A stretch of DNA of 64,000 nucleotides from UBA1952 sp965200035 (lineage in GTDB: Bacteria; Bacteroidota; Bacteroidia; Chitinophagales; Chitinophagaceae): NCBI GenBank assembly GCA_965200035.1, contig OZ241334.1:744001-808000 (forward strand), given 5' to 3'. Made by a program: the position numbers and the translations under genes. The notes beneath the pieces are model-generated. The model had not been told where the DNA came from. It did not search any database and saw only the letters and a program-made list of their open reading frames with translations. Positions 7,673 to 16,946 of the stretch are shown here, piece by piece; the first letter of the stretch is position 1, and each line of letters begins with the position of its first letter.

Positions 7673-9322
7673 ATGCAACAAAGCAAACAGTCTTTATTTG
7701 GCAGTTTTAAAAAAGACGGCCTTGCCGGCCTGATCGTATTTCTTATAGCCCTTCCTCTTTGCCTCGGTATTGCGCAGGCGTCTGGCGCGCCTCCGTTCGC
7801 CGGTATTCTGGCAGGAATTATCGGAGGAATCGTCATTGGCAGCCTTAGCAAATCGGCTTTAAGTGTGAGTGGTCCTGCGGCTGGCCTGATCGCCATTGTG
7901 GTTGGTGCGCTGGCTACCATGCCTTTCAATTATTTCCTCTGTGCAGTGATGATTGCCGGTGCTGTTCAATTAGTGCTGGGCATTGTTCGCGCAGGCGGCA
8001 TCGCCAATTATTTCCCTTCTAATGTAATTGAAGGTATGCTGGCCGGTATTGGCCTAACCATCATTATCAAGGAATTTACCAATGCGGTAGGTGTAGATAA
8101 GCAGGCGCTGAGCGAAGGCGAAACAGGTTTTCTGTGGACGGATATCGTGGAAGCGGCAAAGCATATTCAACCTGCAGCAATTATTATTTCTGTGGTAGGA
8201 CTGATTATTCTGAGCCTGTGGCTTACCCGGCCTTTCCGTAAAGTGCAATTACTTCCCGCCGGTCTGCTGGCCGTTATTTTCGGTACGGTGCTGAATGAAA
8301 TACTGGTAGCTACTCATTCGCCGCTGGCGCTTCAGGAATCTCATTTGGTAAAGATGCATGTGTCGGTTTCCGTATCCGATTTTTTCAGCCAGTTTTCCCT
8401 GCCCGATTTTCATGGATTTACAGACAAGCGTGTATGGATCACCGGCATTGTGATTGCTGCAGTTGCCAGCATTGAAACCTTATTATGCATTGAAGCTACC
8501 GATAAGCTGGACCCGCTGAAAAGATATACATCCGGCAATGCAGAATTACGCGCACAGGGTATCGGCAATTTACTGAGCGGACTGCTCGGTGGACTACCCA
8601 TTACTTCAGTGATCGTGCGGTCTTCAGCCAATATAAATGCGGGTGCCAAAAGTAAATTATCAACCATCCTGCACGGCTCACTACTGCTGATATGCGCTGC
8701 TTCCATTCCTGCTCTGCTCAATCATATTCCAAAAGCTTCGCTGGCGGCCATTCTCCTGTTTACCGGCTACCGGCTTTGTCGCCCGTCTGTATTCAGGCAT
8801 ATGTGGAAGGAAGGCGGAGTTACTCAGTTTGTTCCGTTCGTCGTGACTGTAATTGCAGTGGTATCGCTTGATCTGCTGAAAGGCGTTGGCATTGGCCTGG
8901 TGATCTCTGTCATCTTTATGCTGCGCCAAAATATGCGCATTCCATTTTATTATCAGCGCAGCTCTTACAGCAATGGCGATCTCATTAAGCTGACCTTATC
9001 ACAAGAGGTTTCTTTCCTGAACAAAGCCAGCATTAAGGAAACGCTGGATAATCTGCCGGCCGGCAGTGCAGTAATCATTGATGCCAGCCTCACTGAATAC
9101 ATAGATTTCGATGTGCTGGATCTGATCCGTGAATTTCATGACTCTAAAGCGCAGCCCAAGAATATCAAAGTATCACTCATTGGCTTTAAGAACAGCTACC
9201 GGGTGCCTGCATCCGTATCTGAGCGGGAAGTAGTTGCCGAGCTTTTGAATATAGATGAGACGCCCAAACGGTCGTCCGGTAATTATAAAAAGCTGCTGCG
9301 CCAGCTTACCAACAGTAATTAA
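7673..9322 (+). CDS. SulP-family anion transporter with STAS domain (probable bicarbonate uptake)
   Basis: A 549-residue inner-membrane transporter with 10-14 hydrophobic segments across residues 15-420. It has the SulP signature region (FLIALPLCLGIAQASGAPP, then SVSGPAAGLIAIVVG) and a cytoplasmic STAS domain at about 440-540. SulP proteins carry sulfate, bicarbonate or dicarboxylates. The gene for a beta-carbonic anhydrase follows after 35 bp on the same strand, a known pairing (BicA-like) that favours bicarbonate as substrate; this is inference from context. The ATG at 7673 is preferred over an upstream non-ATG start at 7643 because the MQQSKQSLFGSFKKDGLAG start is typical. Confidence 0.88.
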   Translation: MQQSKQSLFGSFKKDGLAGLIVFLIALPLCLGIAQASGAPPFAGILAGIIGGIVIGSLSKSALSVSGPAAGLIAIVVGALATMPFNYFLCAVMIAGAVQLVLGIVRAGGIANYFPSNVIEGMLAGIGLTIIIKEFTNAVGVDKQALSEGETGFLWTDIVEAAKHIQPAAIIISVVGLIILSLWLTRPFRKVQLLPAGLLAVIFGTVLNEILVATHSPLALQESHLVKMHVSVSVSDFFSQFSLPDFHGFTDKRVWITGIVIAAVASIETLLCIEATDKLDPLKRYTSGNAELRAQGIGNLLSGLLGGLPITSVIVRSSANINAGAKSKLSTILHGSLLLICAASIPALLNHIPKASLAAILLFTGYRLCRPSVFRHMWKEGGVTQFVPFVVTVIAVVSLDLLKGVGIGLVISVIFMLRQNMRIPFYYQRSSYSNGDLIKLTLSQEVSFLNKASIKETLDNLPAGSAVIIDASLTEYIDFDVLDLIREFHDSKAQPKNIKVSLIGFKNSYRVPASVSEREVVAELLNIDETPKRSSGNYKKLLRQLTNSN

Positions 9323-9357
9323 TACATCCCCTTTAAAATTTTAAACAAAGAAATTTT

Positions 9358-10035
9358 ATGTCCGCTATACGATCAAACCAACCAACAGACAGCATGACTC
9401 CCGCAGATGCGCTTCATCTGCTGAAAGAAGGCAATTTCCGCTTTTTCAATAACCTGAGCTATAACCGCGATCATCTGGTGCGGGTCAATGAGACCAAAGA
9501 TGCGCAATTCCCTTTCGCGGCCATCCTGAGCTGTATGGACAGCCGCGCTCCGGCCGAGATGATTTTCGATCAGGGCCTGGGCGATATTTTCAGCATCCGC
9601 ATTGCGGGCAATATTATTTCTCCCGGCATTCTCGGCAGTCTGGAATATGCCACTGCGGTAGCGGGCTCCAAGCTCATAGTAGTGATGGGCCATACCAATT
9701 GCGGAGCCATCAAAGGCGCCTGCGATGATGTGCAGCTGGGCAATCTTACCAGCCTGCTGGCGCATATACGCCCAGCAGTAGAATTAGAGCATACAATCAC
9801 CGAAGAGCGCAATAGCAAGAACACAGACTTTGTACAAAAGGTAACAGCTCTGAATGTGCGCCATTCCGTAGAGTCTATCCTGGCTGAAAGCAAGGTGATT
9901 CGTGATCTGGTAACTGCGGGCAAGGTCAGCATTGTGGCAGCTATTTATGATGTGGCCACCGGAAAGGTTCGCTTTTCGGATGAGGAAGAGCTGCAGCTCA
10001 ATGATTTTAACAACAGCAGCAAGGCGTCTGTGTAA
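9358..10035 (+). CDS. Beta-class carbonic anhydrase
   Basis: A 225-residue zinc enzyme interconverting CO2 and bicarbonate. The zinc and catalytic residues are visible: Cys59, Asp61 and Arg63 in SCMDSR, and His112 and Cys115 in GHTNCG. No signal peptide, so it should be cytoplasmic. It lies 35 bp after the SulP transporter and is probably co-transcribed with it, forming an uptake and hydration pair that supplies bicarbonate to carboxylases. A hairpin terminator follows at 10063. Confidence 0.95.
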   Translation: MSAIRSNQPTDSMTPADALHLLKEGNFRFFNNLSYNRDHLVRVNETKDAQFPFAAILSCMDSRAPAEMIFDQGLGDIFSIRIAGNIISPGILGSLEYATAVAGSKLIVVMGHTNCGAIKGACDDVQLGNLTSLLAHIRPAVELEHTITEERNSKNTDFVQKVTALNVRHSVESILAESKVIRDLVTAGKVSIVAAIYDVATGKVRFSDEEELQLNDFNNSSKASV

Positions 10036-10062
10036 TATTTTTCTGGTTGATTAAGTGCAGAA

Positions 10063-10087
10063 GGGCATCCGTAATGGGTGCTCTTTC
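10063..10087 (+). terminator. Probable terminator after the carbonic anhydrase gene
   Basis: GGGCATCC, loop GTAAT and GGGTGCTC make an 8-bp stem with two G-U pairs, followed by TTTCTGTTT. It lies 27 bp beyond the carbonic anhydrase stop. Confidence 0.5.
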
Positions 10088-10172
10088 TGTTTCTGGAAGA
10101 TTGTGGCATTGCTATGATCGTAGAGCCTGAGCGTAACGGTAAAACTTAATTACTTTTAAGCCGTCAATTTTT

Positions 10173-11126
10173 ATGAAAATCACTGAACATCTCCGGCAGG
10201 CAGAAAGACCCATCATTTCACTGGAAATACTACCACCTACCAAGGGTAAGAGCATCGAGTCCATCTTTTCCCTGCTCGATCCTTTTATAGAATTCAAGCC
10301 ATCGTTCATCAACGTAACGTACCACCGCGCAGAACAAGTGTATAAAAAGCGGGAGGATGGCAGCTTTGAGCGGGTAGAGATCCGCAAAAGGCCAGGTACA
10401 GTAGGCATTTGCGCAGCGATCATGAACAGGTACAGGGTAGATGCCGTGCCGCACCTGATCTGTGGCGGCTTTTCCAATGAAGAGACGGAGAATGCCCTGA
10501 TTGATCTGCATTATCTGGGAGTAAACAATGTGCTGGCGCTGCGCGGCGATGCTGCGGCCAATGAAAAATTTTTCCAGTCGCACCCGAAGGGACATAAGTT
10601 TGCCGGCGATCTGGTGCGGCAGATCATCCGGCTGAACGAAGGGCGGTACATTGAAGAAGACATTATGGACGGCGTAAAGACGGACTTCTGCATTGGCGTG
10701 GCCGGCTATCCGGAAAAGCATTTTGAAGCGCCGAACCTGGCTACAGATATCGCTCATCTGAAAGAAAAAATAACGACGGGCGCCGATTATGTAACCACGC
10801 AGATGTTCTTCAACAATCAGCATTACTATAATTACGTAGATGCCTGCCGCGCGCAGGATATTCAGGTGCCGATCATTCCGGGCCTGAAACCGATCACCGG
10901 CAAGCGGCAGCTTTCGGTAATCCCCAGCATCTTTAATGTAGAGATTCCGCTGGAGCTTTCCCGCGAGATACAGCAGGCAAAAACAGAAGCCGCCTGCGAG
11001 CAGATAGGCACAGAATGGCTGCTGGCACAATGCCGCGATCTGCTGAAGCAGAAAGTGCCCGTGCTACATTTTTATACGCTTGGCAAGCCACAGGTAGTTT
11101 ATAATGTGCTGAAGCAATTATTTTAG
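10173..11126 (+). CDS. metF: 5,10-methylenetetrahydrofolate reductase
   Basis: A 317-residue FAD enzyme that reduces 5,10-methylene-THF to 5-methyl-THF for methionine synthesis. The N-terminal strand ISLEILPPTKG (catalytic Glu18 region), the ALRGD motif near residue 125, CIGVAGYPEKH and the TTQMFFNN segment are all typical of MetF. The length is normal for bacterial MetF. It appears monocistronic, with a terminator before it and a convergent gene 13 bp after its stop. No known riboswitch fold was recognised in the 85 bp before it. Confidence 0.95.
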   Translation: MKITEHLRQAERPIISLEILPPTKGKSIESIFSLLDPFIEFKPSFINVTYHRAEQVYKKREDGSFERVEIRKRPGTVGICAAIMNRYRVDAVPHLICGGFSNEETENALIDLHYLGVNNVLALRGDAAANEKFFQSHPKGHKFAGDLVRQIIRLNEGRYIEEDIMDGVKTDFCIGVAGYPEKHFEAPNLATDIAHLKEKITTGADYVTTQMFFNNQHYYNYVDACRAQDIQVPIIPGLKPITGKRQLSVIPSIFNVEIPLELSREIQQAKTEAACEQIGTEWLLAQCRDLLKQKVPVLHFYTLGKPQVVYNVLKQLF

Positions 11127-11139
11127 CCAAAACACGTGA

Positions 11140-12093
11140 TTAGTGCGCTACTAAAATTTTGCGCTGTACCGTGGATTGGTCATTGAAAATGACCTGCAGA
11201 AAATAACAACCGTCCGGAAGATGGCCGGTAATTAAATCTTCATCTCCTATACCTTCCTCTATCCGGATGCCTGTGGGAGAATATAGTTGGCTATGAATAA
11301 TTTTTCTTCCTTTTCCAACGGTTAAGTGAATGGTTTGGGAAGACGGATTGGGATATACATTCAGCTCATCAGCTACGGATACAGTAGTTATAGCCTCCGA
11401 CAGCCCATAACTGCAATCGTCCTGCACCAGCTTCAGGGCGAGCGCCGAATCATGGTAGCACCTTAACCCGGCCGAAAATCCTACAGTACCCCCTCCAACA
11501 CCGGAGCAATCAAAGCAGATTGGCAATACACCGCTGAGGCTTCCAATCCGCTCTGCGTATACATTTTCTGCGCCCCGTAAATCCCCCCAGGCTATATCGA
11601 GACCATTATCGCCCGGCAGATGAATGTTGTGTGAATAGACCGTTTTCAGAGACACAGTATCATAAAGAACATTCTTTACAGAATCAATCAATGTATAGAA
11701 GTTGCTGTCTGCAAGATGCTGATGATACAATTGCCCTCTTGCATCCATTACAGGCAACTTTAGCGTATCACCGGCCACTATGTTGAACACGTACAAAGGA
11801 GTAAAACGCTGAAAATAATTGTTGTAAGCGAAGACGGTATCCGGAACGTTGTACACATACACATCGCCAAGCGACCGGGATTGCGGAGGTGGATAAAGCG
11901 GTATCCAATGCTGAGTGATCACATTACAGGTCTTTCCCTGAATCACCGTGTCTTTAGAGACGTAGTGACGACTGATACCCGGCACTTCTGAGGATGAATA
12001 ATACCATTCTGCACCAGGTGGCGCAAATGTTCGCTGTGCCTGGAGGTTTATAGCCGCTATTAATAATAGCAGGAAAAATACGGATTGCTTCAT
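11140..12093 (-). CDS. Secreted protein with T9SS type A sorting domain
   Basis: A 317-residue protein with a signal peptide (MKQSVFFLLLLIAAINLQAQ) and a C-terminal T9SS sorting domain of about 75 residues (VYPNPSSQTIHLTVG through GCYFLQVIFNDQSTVQRKILV). The domain targets proteins through the outer membrane by the type IX system and marks the organism as Bacteroidota. The middle region (residues 22-235) has no recognised catalytic domain; it carries a CFDCSGVGGG segment whose cysteines may form disulfides. The substrate or partner is unknown. It is convergent with metF. Confidence 0.85.
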   Translation of the reverse strand: MKQSVFFLLLLIAAINLQAQRTFAPPGAEWYYSSSEVPGISRHYVSKDTVIQGKTCNVITQHWIPLYPPPQSRSLGDVYVYNVPDTVFAYNNYFQRFTPLYVFNIVAGDTLKLPVMDARGQLYHQHLADSNFYTLIDSVKNVLYDTVSLKTVYSHNIHLPGDNGLDIAWGDLRGAENVYAERIGSLSGVLPICFDCSGVGGGTVGFSAGLRCYHDSALALKLVQDDCSYGLSEAITTVSVADELNVYPNPSSQTIHLTVGKGRKIIHSQLYSPTGIRIEEGIGDEDLITGHLPDGCYFLQVIFNDQSTVQRKILVAH

Positions 12094-12193
12094 GGGCTTA
12101 TTGCGAGGATAAGCAGCATCGGCATATCCAATCAGGTTTTAAAAATACATCATTCTATTGCCGTTTTGGCCCTGCAGCCAGTCAATATGGGTT

Positions 12194-12227
12194 AAAAAAA
12201 GCTACCTTTTTCAAGGTAGCTTTTTTT
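12194..12227. terminator. Bidirectional rho-independent terminator downstream of tig
   Basis: A run of seven A, AGCTACCTT, a short loop, AAGGTAGCT and a run of seven T form a near-perfect stem with U tracts on both strands. It lies 19 bp beyond the trigger factor stop on the minus strand. Confidence 0.85.
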
Positions 12228-12245
12228 AAAAGAGATGTATAAAAA

Positions 12246-13631
12246 TTAATGGCGGTGGCCATGAGCCGCTTCGTGCGGGCTCGGCAGCTTAAAGAATTCT
12301 TCCTCAGTGATCTCTTTTTCCTGTACGTTGAATTTAGTTTGCAGGAATTGAAACAGGCGGGCAAACATCAGCTGACGATAGGTTTCGTTCAGCGTCTTTT
12401 CATCCTTCGCTACCTTTTGCATATAGCTTTCCATCCATGGAGCTTCATCTCCGGCTTCCATACCGAAATAAGCCAGTACGCGGCCACGGATATCGTTGAA
12501 TACTTCATCGTAAGTAACCTGCAGATTATTGTCTGCCACGATCTTATCCGAGATGAGCGTCCAGCGCAGTGAGTGGTCGAAGCCCGGAAATTCTTTTTCT
12601 ACTTCTGCCTCTGTACGTGACTTTTCCTGACCATCTTTCATCCAGCGCTTCAGGAATTGTACCGGCAATTGGATGGGAGTGTTATGCACAAGCGTTTCAT
12701 AAATCTCATCATTCAGGCGGTTGTCTGCTATCTTGTTAAACTCACGCTGCAGCTCTTCCTTCAGTTTGGCACGAAAGGAAGACTCATCCATAATGTTCTC
12801 ATTCGGGAATACTTCACCATAAAGCATCACATCAAGGTCACGCGGCATCAGTACCCCTACCTTAGTCACTTCCAGCTCATAATGCTGCTCTGCAGTGCTC
12901 ATATCAGGTGTCTTCAATGAATCGCGCATAAATACCGGCAGCTCTTCTACCGTGAAGTCTGTAGCCGGGGTGAACATAATCTTGTCGCCCGCTTTCCTGC
13001 TCATCAGTGCTTCCTGCAGCTTTACAGGAAGCTTTTCCATCAGCACCGTATCTTCTTTCTTTTCGCTGCCTTCTACCGGCTCGCTCTGAGCATTCAGCGG
13101 CTGATAAGTAGCATATACTACATTCTCACGGCCGGTGATGGTGTCGGCATCTTCTACCTTGCCATAGCGGCGCTGAATGCGCTCTACTTCATCATCTACC
13201 AGCTTATTACCGATCTCTACTTTGTAGCGTGTAAGCGTATGTCTGCTTTCCAGTGCAGGAATATTGATATCCGGCTTTACCCCTATTTCAAAGCTGAAAT
13301 CCACATCAGCAGGAGCATTCATATCAAGCTGCAGCGGCTTTTCGCCGGACAAGATCATTGGCTGGGCAAAGATCGCTACCTGCTCGTTTTTCAGGTATTC
13401 TTCCAATTGACGGCTGGCAGTCTTGATCACTTCATCGCCAAAAAGGTTCTGACCATACATTTTGCGTACCATGCCGGCAGGAACCATGCCCTTGCGGAAG
13501 CCCGGCACATTAGCCTGCTTCGCATATTGCTTCAGCGATTTTTCGAACGTAGGCATGTAATCTTCCTTGCCCAGCTTTACTGTAATCTTATCGTGCAGGT
13601 TACCGATGTTTTCGCGCGTTACCGTAGCCAT
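12246..13631 (-). CDS. tig: Trigger factor (ribosome-associated chaperone)
   Basis: A 461-residue chaperone that binds nascent chains at the ribosome exit tunnel. The N-terminal ribosome-binding domain is visible (MATVTRENIGNLHDKITVKL, then NVPGFRKGMVPAGMVRKMYG, the conserved GFRKGKVP-type signature). A middle FKBP-like region and the long C-terminal helical arms follow. The start at 13631 (MATVTREN) is preferred over one at 13685, which would add 18 unconserved residues. Unusual detail: the last residues are histidine-rich (HEAAHGHRH). A -7 box lies 88 bp upstream and a strong terminator follows. Confidence 0.93.
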   Translation of the reverse strand: MATVTRENIGNLHDKITVKLGKEDYMPTFEKSLKQYAKQANVPGFRKGMVPAGMVRKMYGQNLFGDEVIKTASRQLEEYLKNEQVAIFAQPMILSGEKPLQLDMNAPADVDFSFEIGVKPDINIPALESRHTLTRYKVEIGNKLVDDEVERIQRRYGKVEDADTITGRENVVYATYQPLNAQSEPVEGSEKKEDTVLMEKLPVKLQEALMSRKAGDKIMFTPATDFTVEELPVFMRDSLKTPDMSTAEQHYELEVTKVGVLMPRDLDVMLYGEVFPNENIMDESSFRAKLKEELQREFNKIADNRLNDEIYETLVHNTPIQLPVQFLKRWMKDGQEKSRTEAEVEKEFPGFDHSLRWTLISDKIVADNNLQVTYDEVFNDIRGRVLAYFGMEAGDEAPWMESYMQKVAKDEKTLNETYRQLMFARLFQFLQTKFNVQEKEITEEEFFKLPSPHEAAHGHRH

Positions 13632-13943
13632 ATCAAAACTTTTATTGTAGGATTTTTTAATGATAAAAATGCCGATGCTATACACCGGCAGCTATCTGTT
13701 ATTGTCAATTAATTGCGCGCAAAAGTACAACTTTAGTACCAATTGCTGTAAAAGCACATGGTAAAAGCCTGTACTGAATGCCGCCAGTGCGCGTTTGTCT
13801 TCTCTGCACAGCCTAATGTTATGTAAACTGCTTCTACGATAAATTATCATTAGCAAAAATGCCTTTCCGGGATTAATTTGCAGGATCATGAAGTGCCCTC
13901 TTCTTATGCCAGCGGCGAATACCTTTAATCAGTTTAAAAAAAC
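13632..13943. other. Intergenic region between tig and the PAS kinase gene
   Basis: These 312 bp lie between divergent genes. Seen here are the tig promoter at 13720-13727 and, on the plus strand, TTAATTTG at 13873-13880, a one-mismatch -7 box that could serve the kinase gene. A minus-strand open frame (13692-13889) lacks coding character. I see no RNA gene. Confidence 0.4.
13720..13727 (-). promoter_or_regulatory. -7 box of tig
   Basis: TACTTTTG followed by CGCGC on the minus strand is an exact TAnnTTTG match, giving a leader of about 80 bases before the trigger factor ATG. Confidence 0.55.
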
Positions 13944-16853
13944 ATGCCCGGACAACATAGCTCTTTCCTGAAGGGCAGCGGCGAAATGTGTGAGCTGACC
14001 CGCAATTATGACTGGTCAAAAAATCTGCTTGGCCCCATCAGCCAATGGCCCGTAAGCCTGCGCGTGCAGGTGCAGATGATGCTCAGCTCCAGATTTCCCA
14101 TGTTGATCTTTTGGGGTCCTGGACTGATTACTTTTTACAACGATGCATTTCGCCCAAGCCTTGGAGATAATGGCAAGCATCCATCCTCGCTGGGGCAGCC
14201 CGGCGAGATAAGCTGGGCAGAATCCTGGCCTACCATCGGCCCTATGATCTACAACATCATGGCGGGCGGCGATGCCGTATGGTTTGAAAATCAAAAGCTA
14301 CCCCTTTACAGAGATGGGAAGCTGGGTTATGCATACTGGACTTACAGTTTCAGCCCTATCAGCGATGACGAAGGCGACATAAGTGGTGTGCTCGTAACCT
14401 GCTCTGAAACCACTAAAGCGGTAGAGAGCCTGCAGGAGCTGGAGCAGACGGCTACGCGTCTCGATAATCTCTTTACACAGGTAAGCGCGGGCATAGCACA
14501 AACAGACCTGACCGGTCATTTTACAGAAGTAAATGATCGTTTCTGCCAGATGCTTGGCTACAGCCGTAAGGAACTACTGACAAAATCTGTGGCGGACATT
14601 ACACACCCGGAAGACTTGCCCCGCAACAGAGAACTGCAGGAACGATTGATTGATCAGGGCGAAGAATTTTTCATCAGCAAGCGATACATAAGAAAAGACA
14701 GCTCGGTAATATGGGTCAATAACGGCGTCACACTGGTAGAAGATACTTTTGGCGACCGGTATCTTACTGCGATCAGCATTGACGATACCGTGCAAAAGCT
14801 ACAGGAGCTGCGGATTGCAGAAAGTGAGAACCGCTTTCAAAACCTGATGCGCGATGCCTCCGTAGGACTGATCGTATTGATGGGAGAAGACATGCGTGTG
14901 GTGACTGTGAATGATGCTTATTGCAAGCTCATCGGGCACACAGTGGCAGAAACATTGCACCGTCCGTTGTTTGATGTTATTCCTGAAGCCGCTGAATCAT
15001 TTTTACCGATCCTCAAAAATGTGCTGATTACAGGTGAGCCGTTTTCTATGGATGGCGCTACCTATAGTGTGCACGGGGCCGGGGGCCAACTGATAGAAGG
15101 CTTTATCAACTTTGTGTATCAGCCTTACCGTGAAGCCGATGGAACGATTACGGGAGTGATGGCAGTGGTGCACGATGTAACTACGCAAGCGCTCGCGCAG
15201 CAAAAAATCCAAAACAGCGAAGCCCGCTTCCGCACGCTGATTGAAGAAGCTCCTGTTGCTACCTGCCTGTTTACCGGGCGGGAGCTGACAATAGCACTTG
15301 CCAATGAACTGATGCTGGACTTATGGGGAAAGAACGCTTCGATTATTGGCAAACACCTGGCGGATGCTGTGCCGGAGCTGAAAGAGCAGGCTTTTCTCGA
15401 TATACTGGATCAGGTATTTACCACAGGAGAATCTTATTCTGCCTCTGCAGCCCGTGCTGAGCTGGAGGTAAGCGGGATTTTAAAAACTTACTATTTCAAT
15501 TTTACCTACAAGCCATTGCGTAATGAAGCTGGCGAAGTCTATGGTATTATGAACATGGCATTAGATGTGACCGAGCAGGTATTGGCCGGTAAAAAGCTGG
15601 AAGAAGCAGAAGCTGGCTTACGTGGCGCTGTTGATCTGGCGGAACTGGCTACCTGGACGATTGATCTGGAAAAAGAGCTCATTACCTACTCGCCGCGCCT
15701 GCAGGAGTGGCTGGGGCTTACAGAGCAGACCATTAAGTTTGGGACTATTGCTCTGGTACATGAGCGGGACGAGAAGCGTGTGATCAATGCCTTAAAGACA
15801 GCAATGGTGACTGGCGGCGATGGATTTTTTGATGAAGTATATACCATCACAAATATTACCACCGGGCAGGACAGGATCATTCATTCTAACGGCAAAACCA
15901 CATTCGGCCAGGATGGCCAGGCTCTTGCGGTTACCGGCACTTCGCAGGATGTAACCATACAGCATGAGCTGCGTCTGGGACTTGAAAATGAGGTGCAGAA
16001 ACGTACTGAAGAGCTGGCCGCCGCCATTGAAGAATTAAGAGCCACCAATGAAGAGCTGGAAGCTGCCAATGCCGAGCTGTTGCATTCCAATACTGAGCTG
16101 GCGCAGTATGCTTATGTAGCATCGCATGATCTGCAGGAGCCGCTTCGCAAAATCCGTGTATTTACCGGAATGCTTCGAACCAGCCAGACATCGGAAGAAA
16201 ACAGCACCATCATTGAAAAGATCAGCAGCTCGGCTGAGCGCATGACCTTGCTGATACAAGATCTGCTTTCATTTTCTCGGCTATTGAGATCTGAAACGAT
16301 GATGATGCCCATATCGCTGAACAATACGGTAACGGCTGTATGGAATGATTTTGAGCTGCTGGCAAAAGAAAAAAATGCGACCATTGAGATTGGTGAATTG
16401 CCTGTAATAGAGGCGGTGAGCCTGCAGATGAACCAGTTGTTTTATAACCTCATATCCAACGCGCTCAAATTTACTATGGCTCAACGTGCGCCCCATATAT
16501 GGATAACGTCACAACTCATTACACAAGAAGAAGCCGGTAAACACATCCCCAAGCTTTTGCCGTTCTGCGAATACTATCACATCACTGTGAAGGATAACGG
16601 CATTGGGTTTGAAACCCGGTATCATGAGCAGATTTTTGAAGTATTCAAGCGCCTGCATGGCCGCGATCTGTACCCAGGCTCCGGCATCGGACTAGCGCTT
16701 TGCCGCCGGATTGCCGTCAATCACCAAGGTGTTTTGTATGCGACTTCCGAGACGGGCAATGGAAGCACTTTTCACATCATATTGCCTGCAAAGCAGAATG
16801 ATTTCAACGCTGCGCTTTCCGATGCTCCGGCAATTTTTCCAAACCTTCTCTGA
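13944..16853 (+). CDS. Cytoplasmic multi-PAS sensor histidine kinase
   Basis: A 969-residue kinase without membrane helices. An N-terminal PAS-like domain (YDWSKNLLGPISQWP, PMLIFWGPGLITFYNDAF) is followed by about four more PAS/PAC units (near residues 165-290, 295-420, 425-545 and 550-675), a coiled coil (about 680-720), a HisKA domain with phospho-acceptor His728 in ASHDLQEPLRKI, and a HATPase domain (NQLFYNLISNALKFT, DNGIGF, GSGIGLALCRRI). No receiver domain is attached and no response regulator gene adjoins, so the partner is elsewhere. Such stacked PAS domains sense small ligands, redox state or light through cofactors; which one is unknown. Confidence 0.9.
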   Translation: MPGQHSSFLKGSGEMCELTRNYDWSKNLLGPISQWPVSLRVQVQMMLSSRFPMLIFWGPGLITFYNDAFRPSLGDNGKHPSSLGQPGEISWAESWPTIGPMIYNIMAGGDAVWFENQKLPLYRDGKLGYAYWTYSFSPISDDEGDISGVLVTCSETTKAVESLQELEQTATRLDNLFTQVSAGIAQTDLTGHFTEVNDRFCQMLGYSRKELLTKSVADITHPEDLPRNRELQERLIDQGEEFFISKRYIRKDSSVIWVNNGVTLVEDTFGDRYLTAISIDDTVQKLQELRIAESENRFQNLMRDASVGLIVLMGEDMRVVTVNDAYCKLIGHTVAETLHRPLFDVIPEAAESFLPILKNVLITGEPFSMDGATYSVHGAGGQLIEGFINFVYQPYREADGTITGVMAVVHDVTTQALAQQKIQNSEARFRTLIEEAPVATCLFTGRELTIALANELMLDLWGKNASIIGKHLADAVPELKEQAFLDILDQVFTTGESYSASAARAELEVSGILKTYYFNFTYKPLRNEAGEVYGIMNMALDVTEQVLAGKKLEEAEAGLRGAVDLAELATWTIDLEKELITYSPRLQEWLGLTEQTIKFGTIALVHERDEKRVINALKTAMVTGGDGFFDEVYTITNITTGQDRIIHSNGKTTFGQDGQALAVTGTSQDVTIQHELRLGLENEVQKRTEELAAAIEELRATNEELEAANAELLHSNTELAQYAYVASHDLQEPLRKIRVFTGMLRTSQTSEENSTIIEKISSSAERMTLLIQDLLSFSRLLRSETMMMPISLNNTVTAVWNDFELLAKEKNATIEIGELPVIEAVSLQMNQLFYNLISNALKFTMAQRAPHIWITSQLITQEEAGKHIPKLLPFCEYYHITVKDNGIGFETRYHEQIFEVFKRLHGRDLYPGSGIGLALCRRIAVNHQGVLYATSETGNGSTFHIILPAKQNDFNAALSDAPAIFPNLL

Positions 16854-16946
16854 TATTTCCCACATTTACTCATTAATTACTTTCAGGAATCATTGATCAA
16901 TACTAAGGTGGCACGACGTTTTAGGTTGATTTGTAAAACCGATAAA

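Noticed and set aside
10088..10172. Possible SAM or cobalamin riboswitch before metF
   Set aside because: The leader is too short and shows none of the conserved riboswitch helices.
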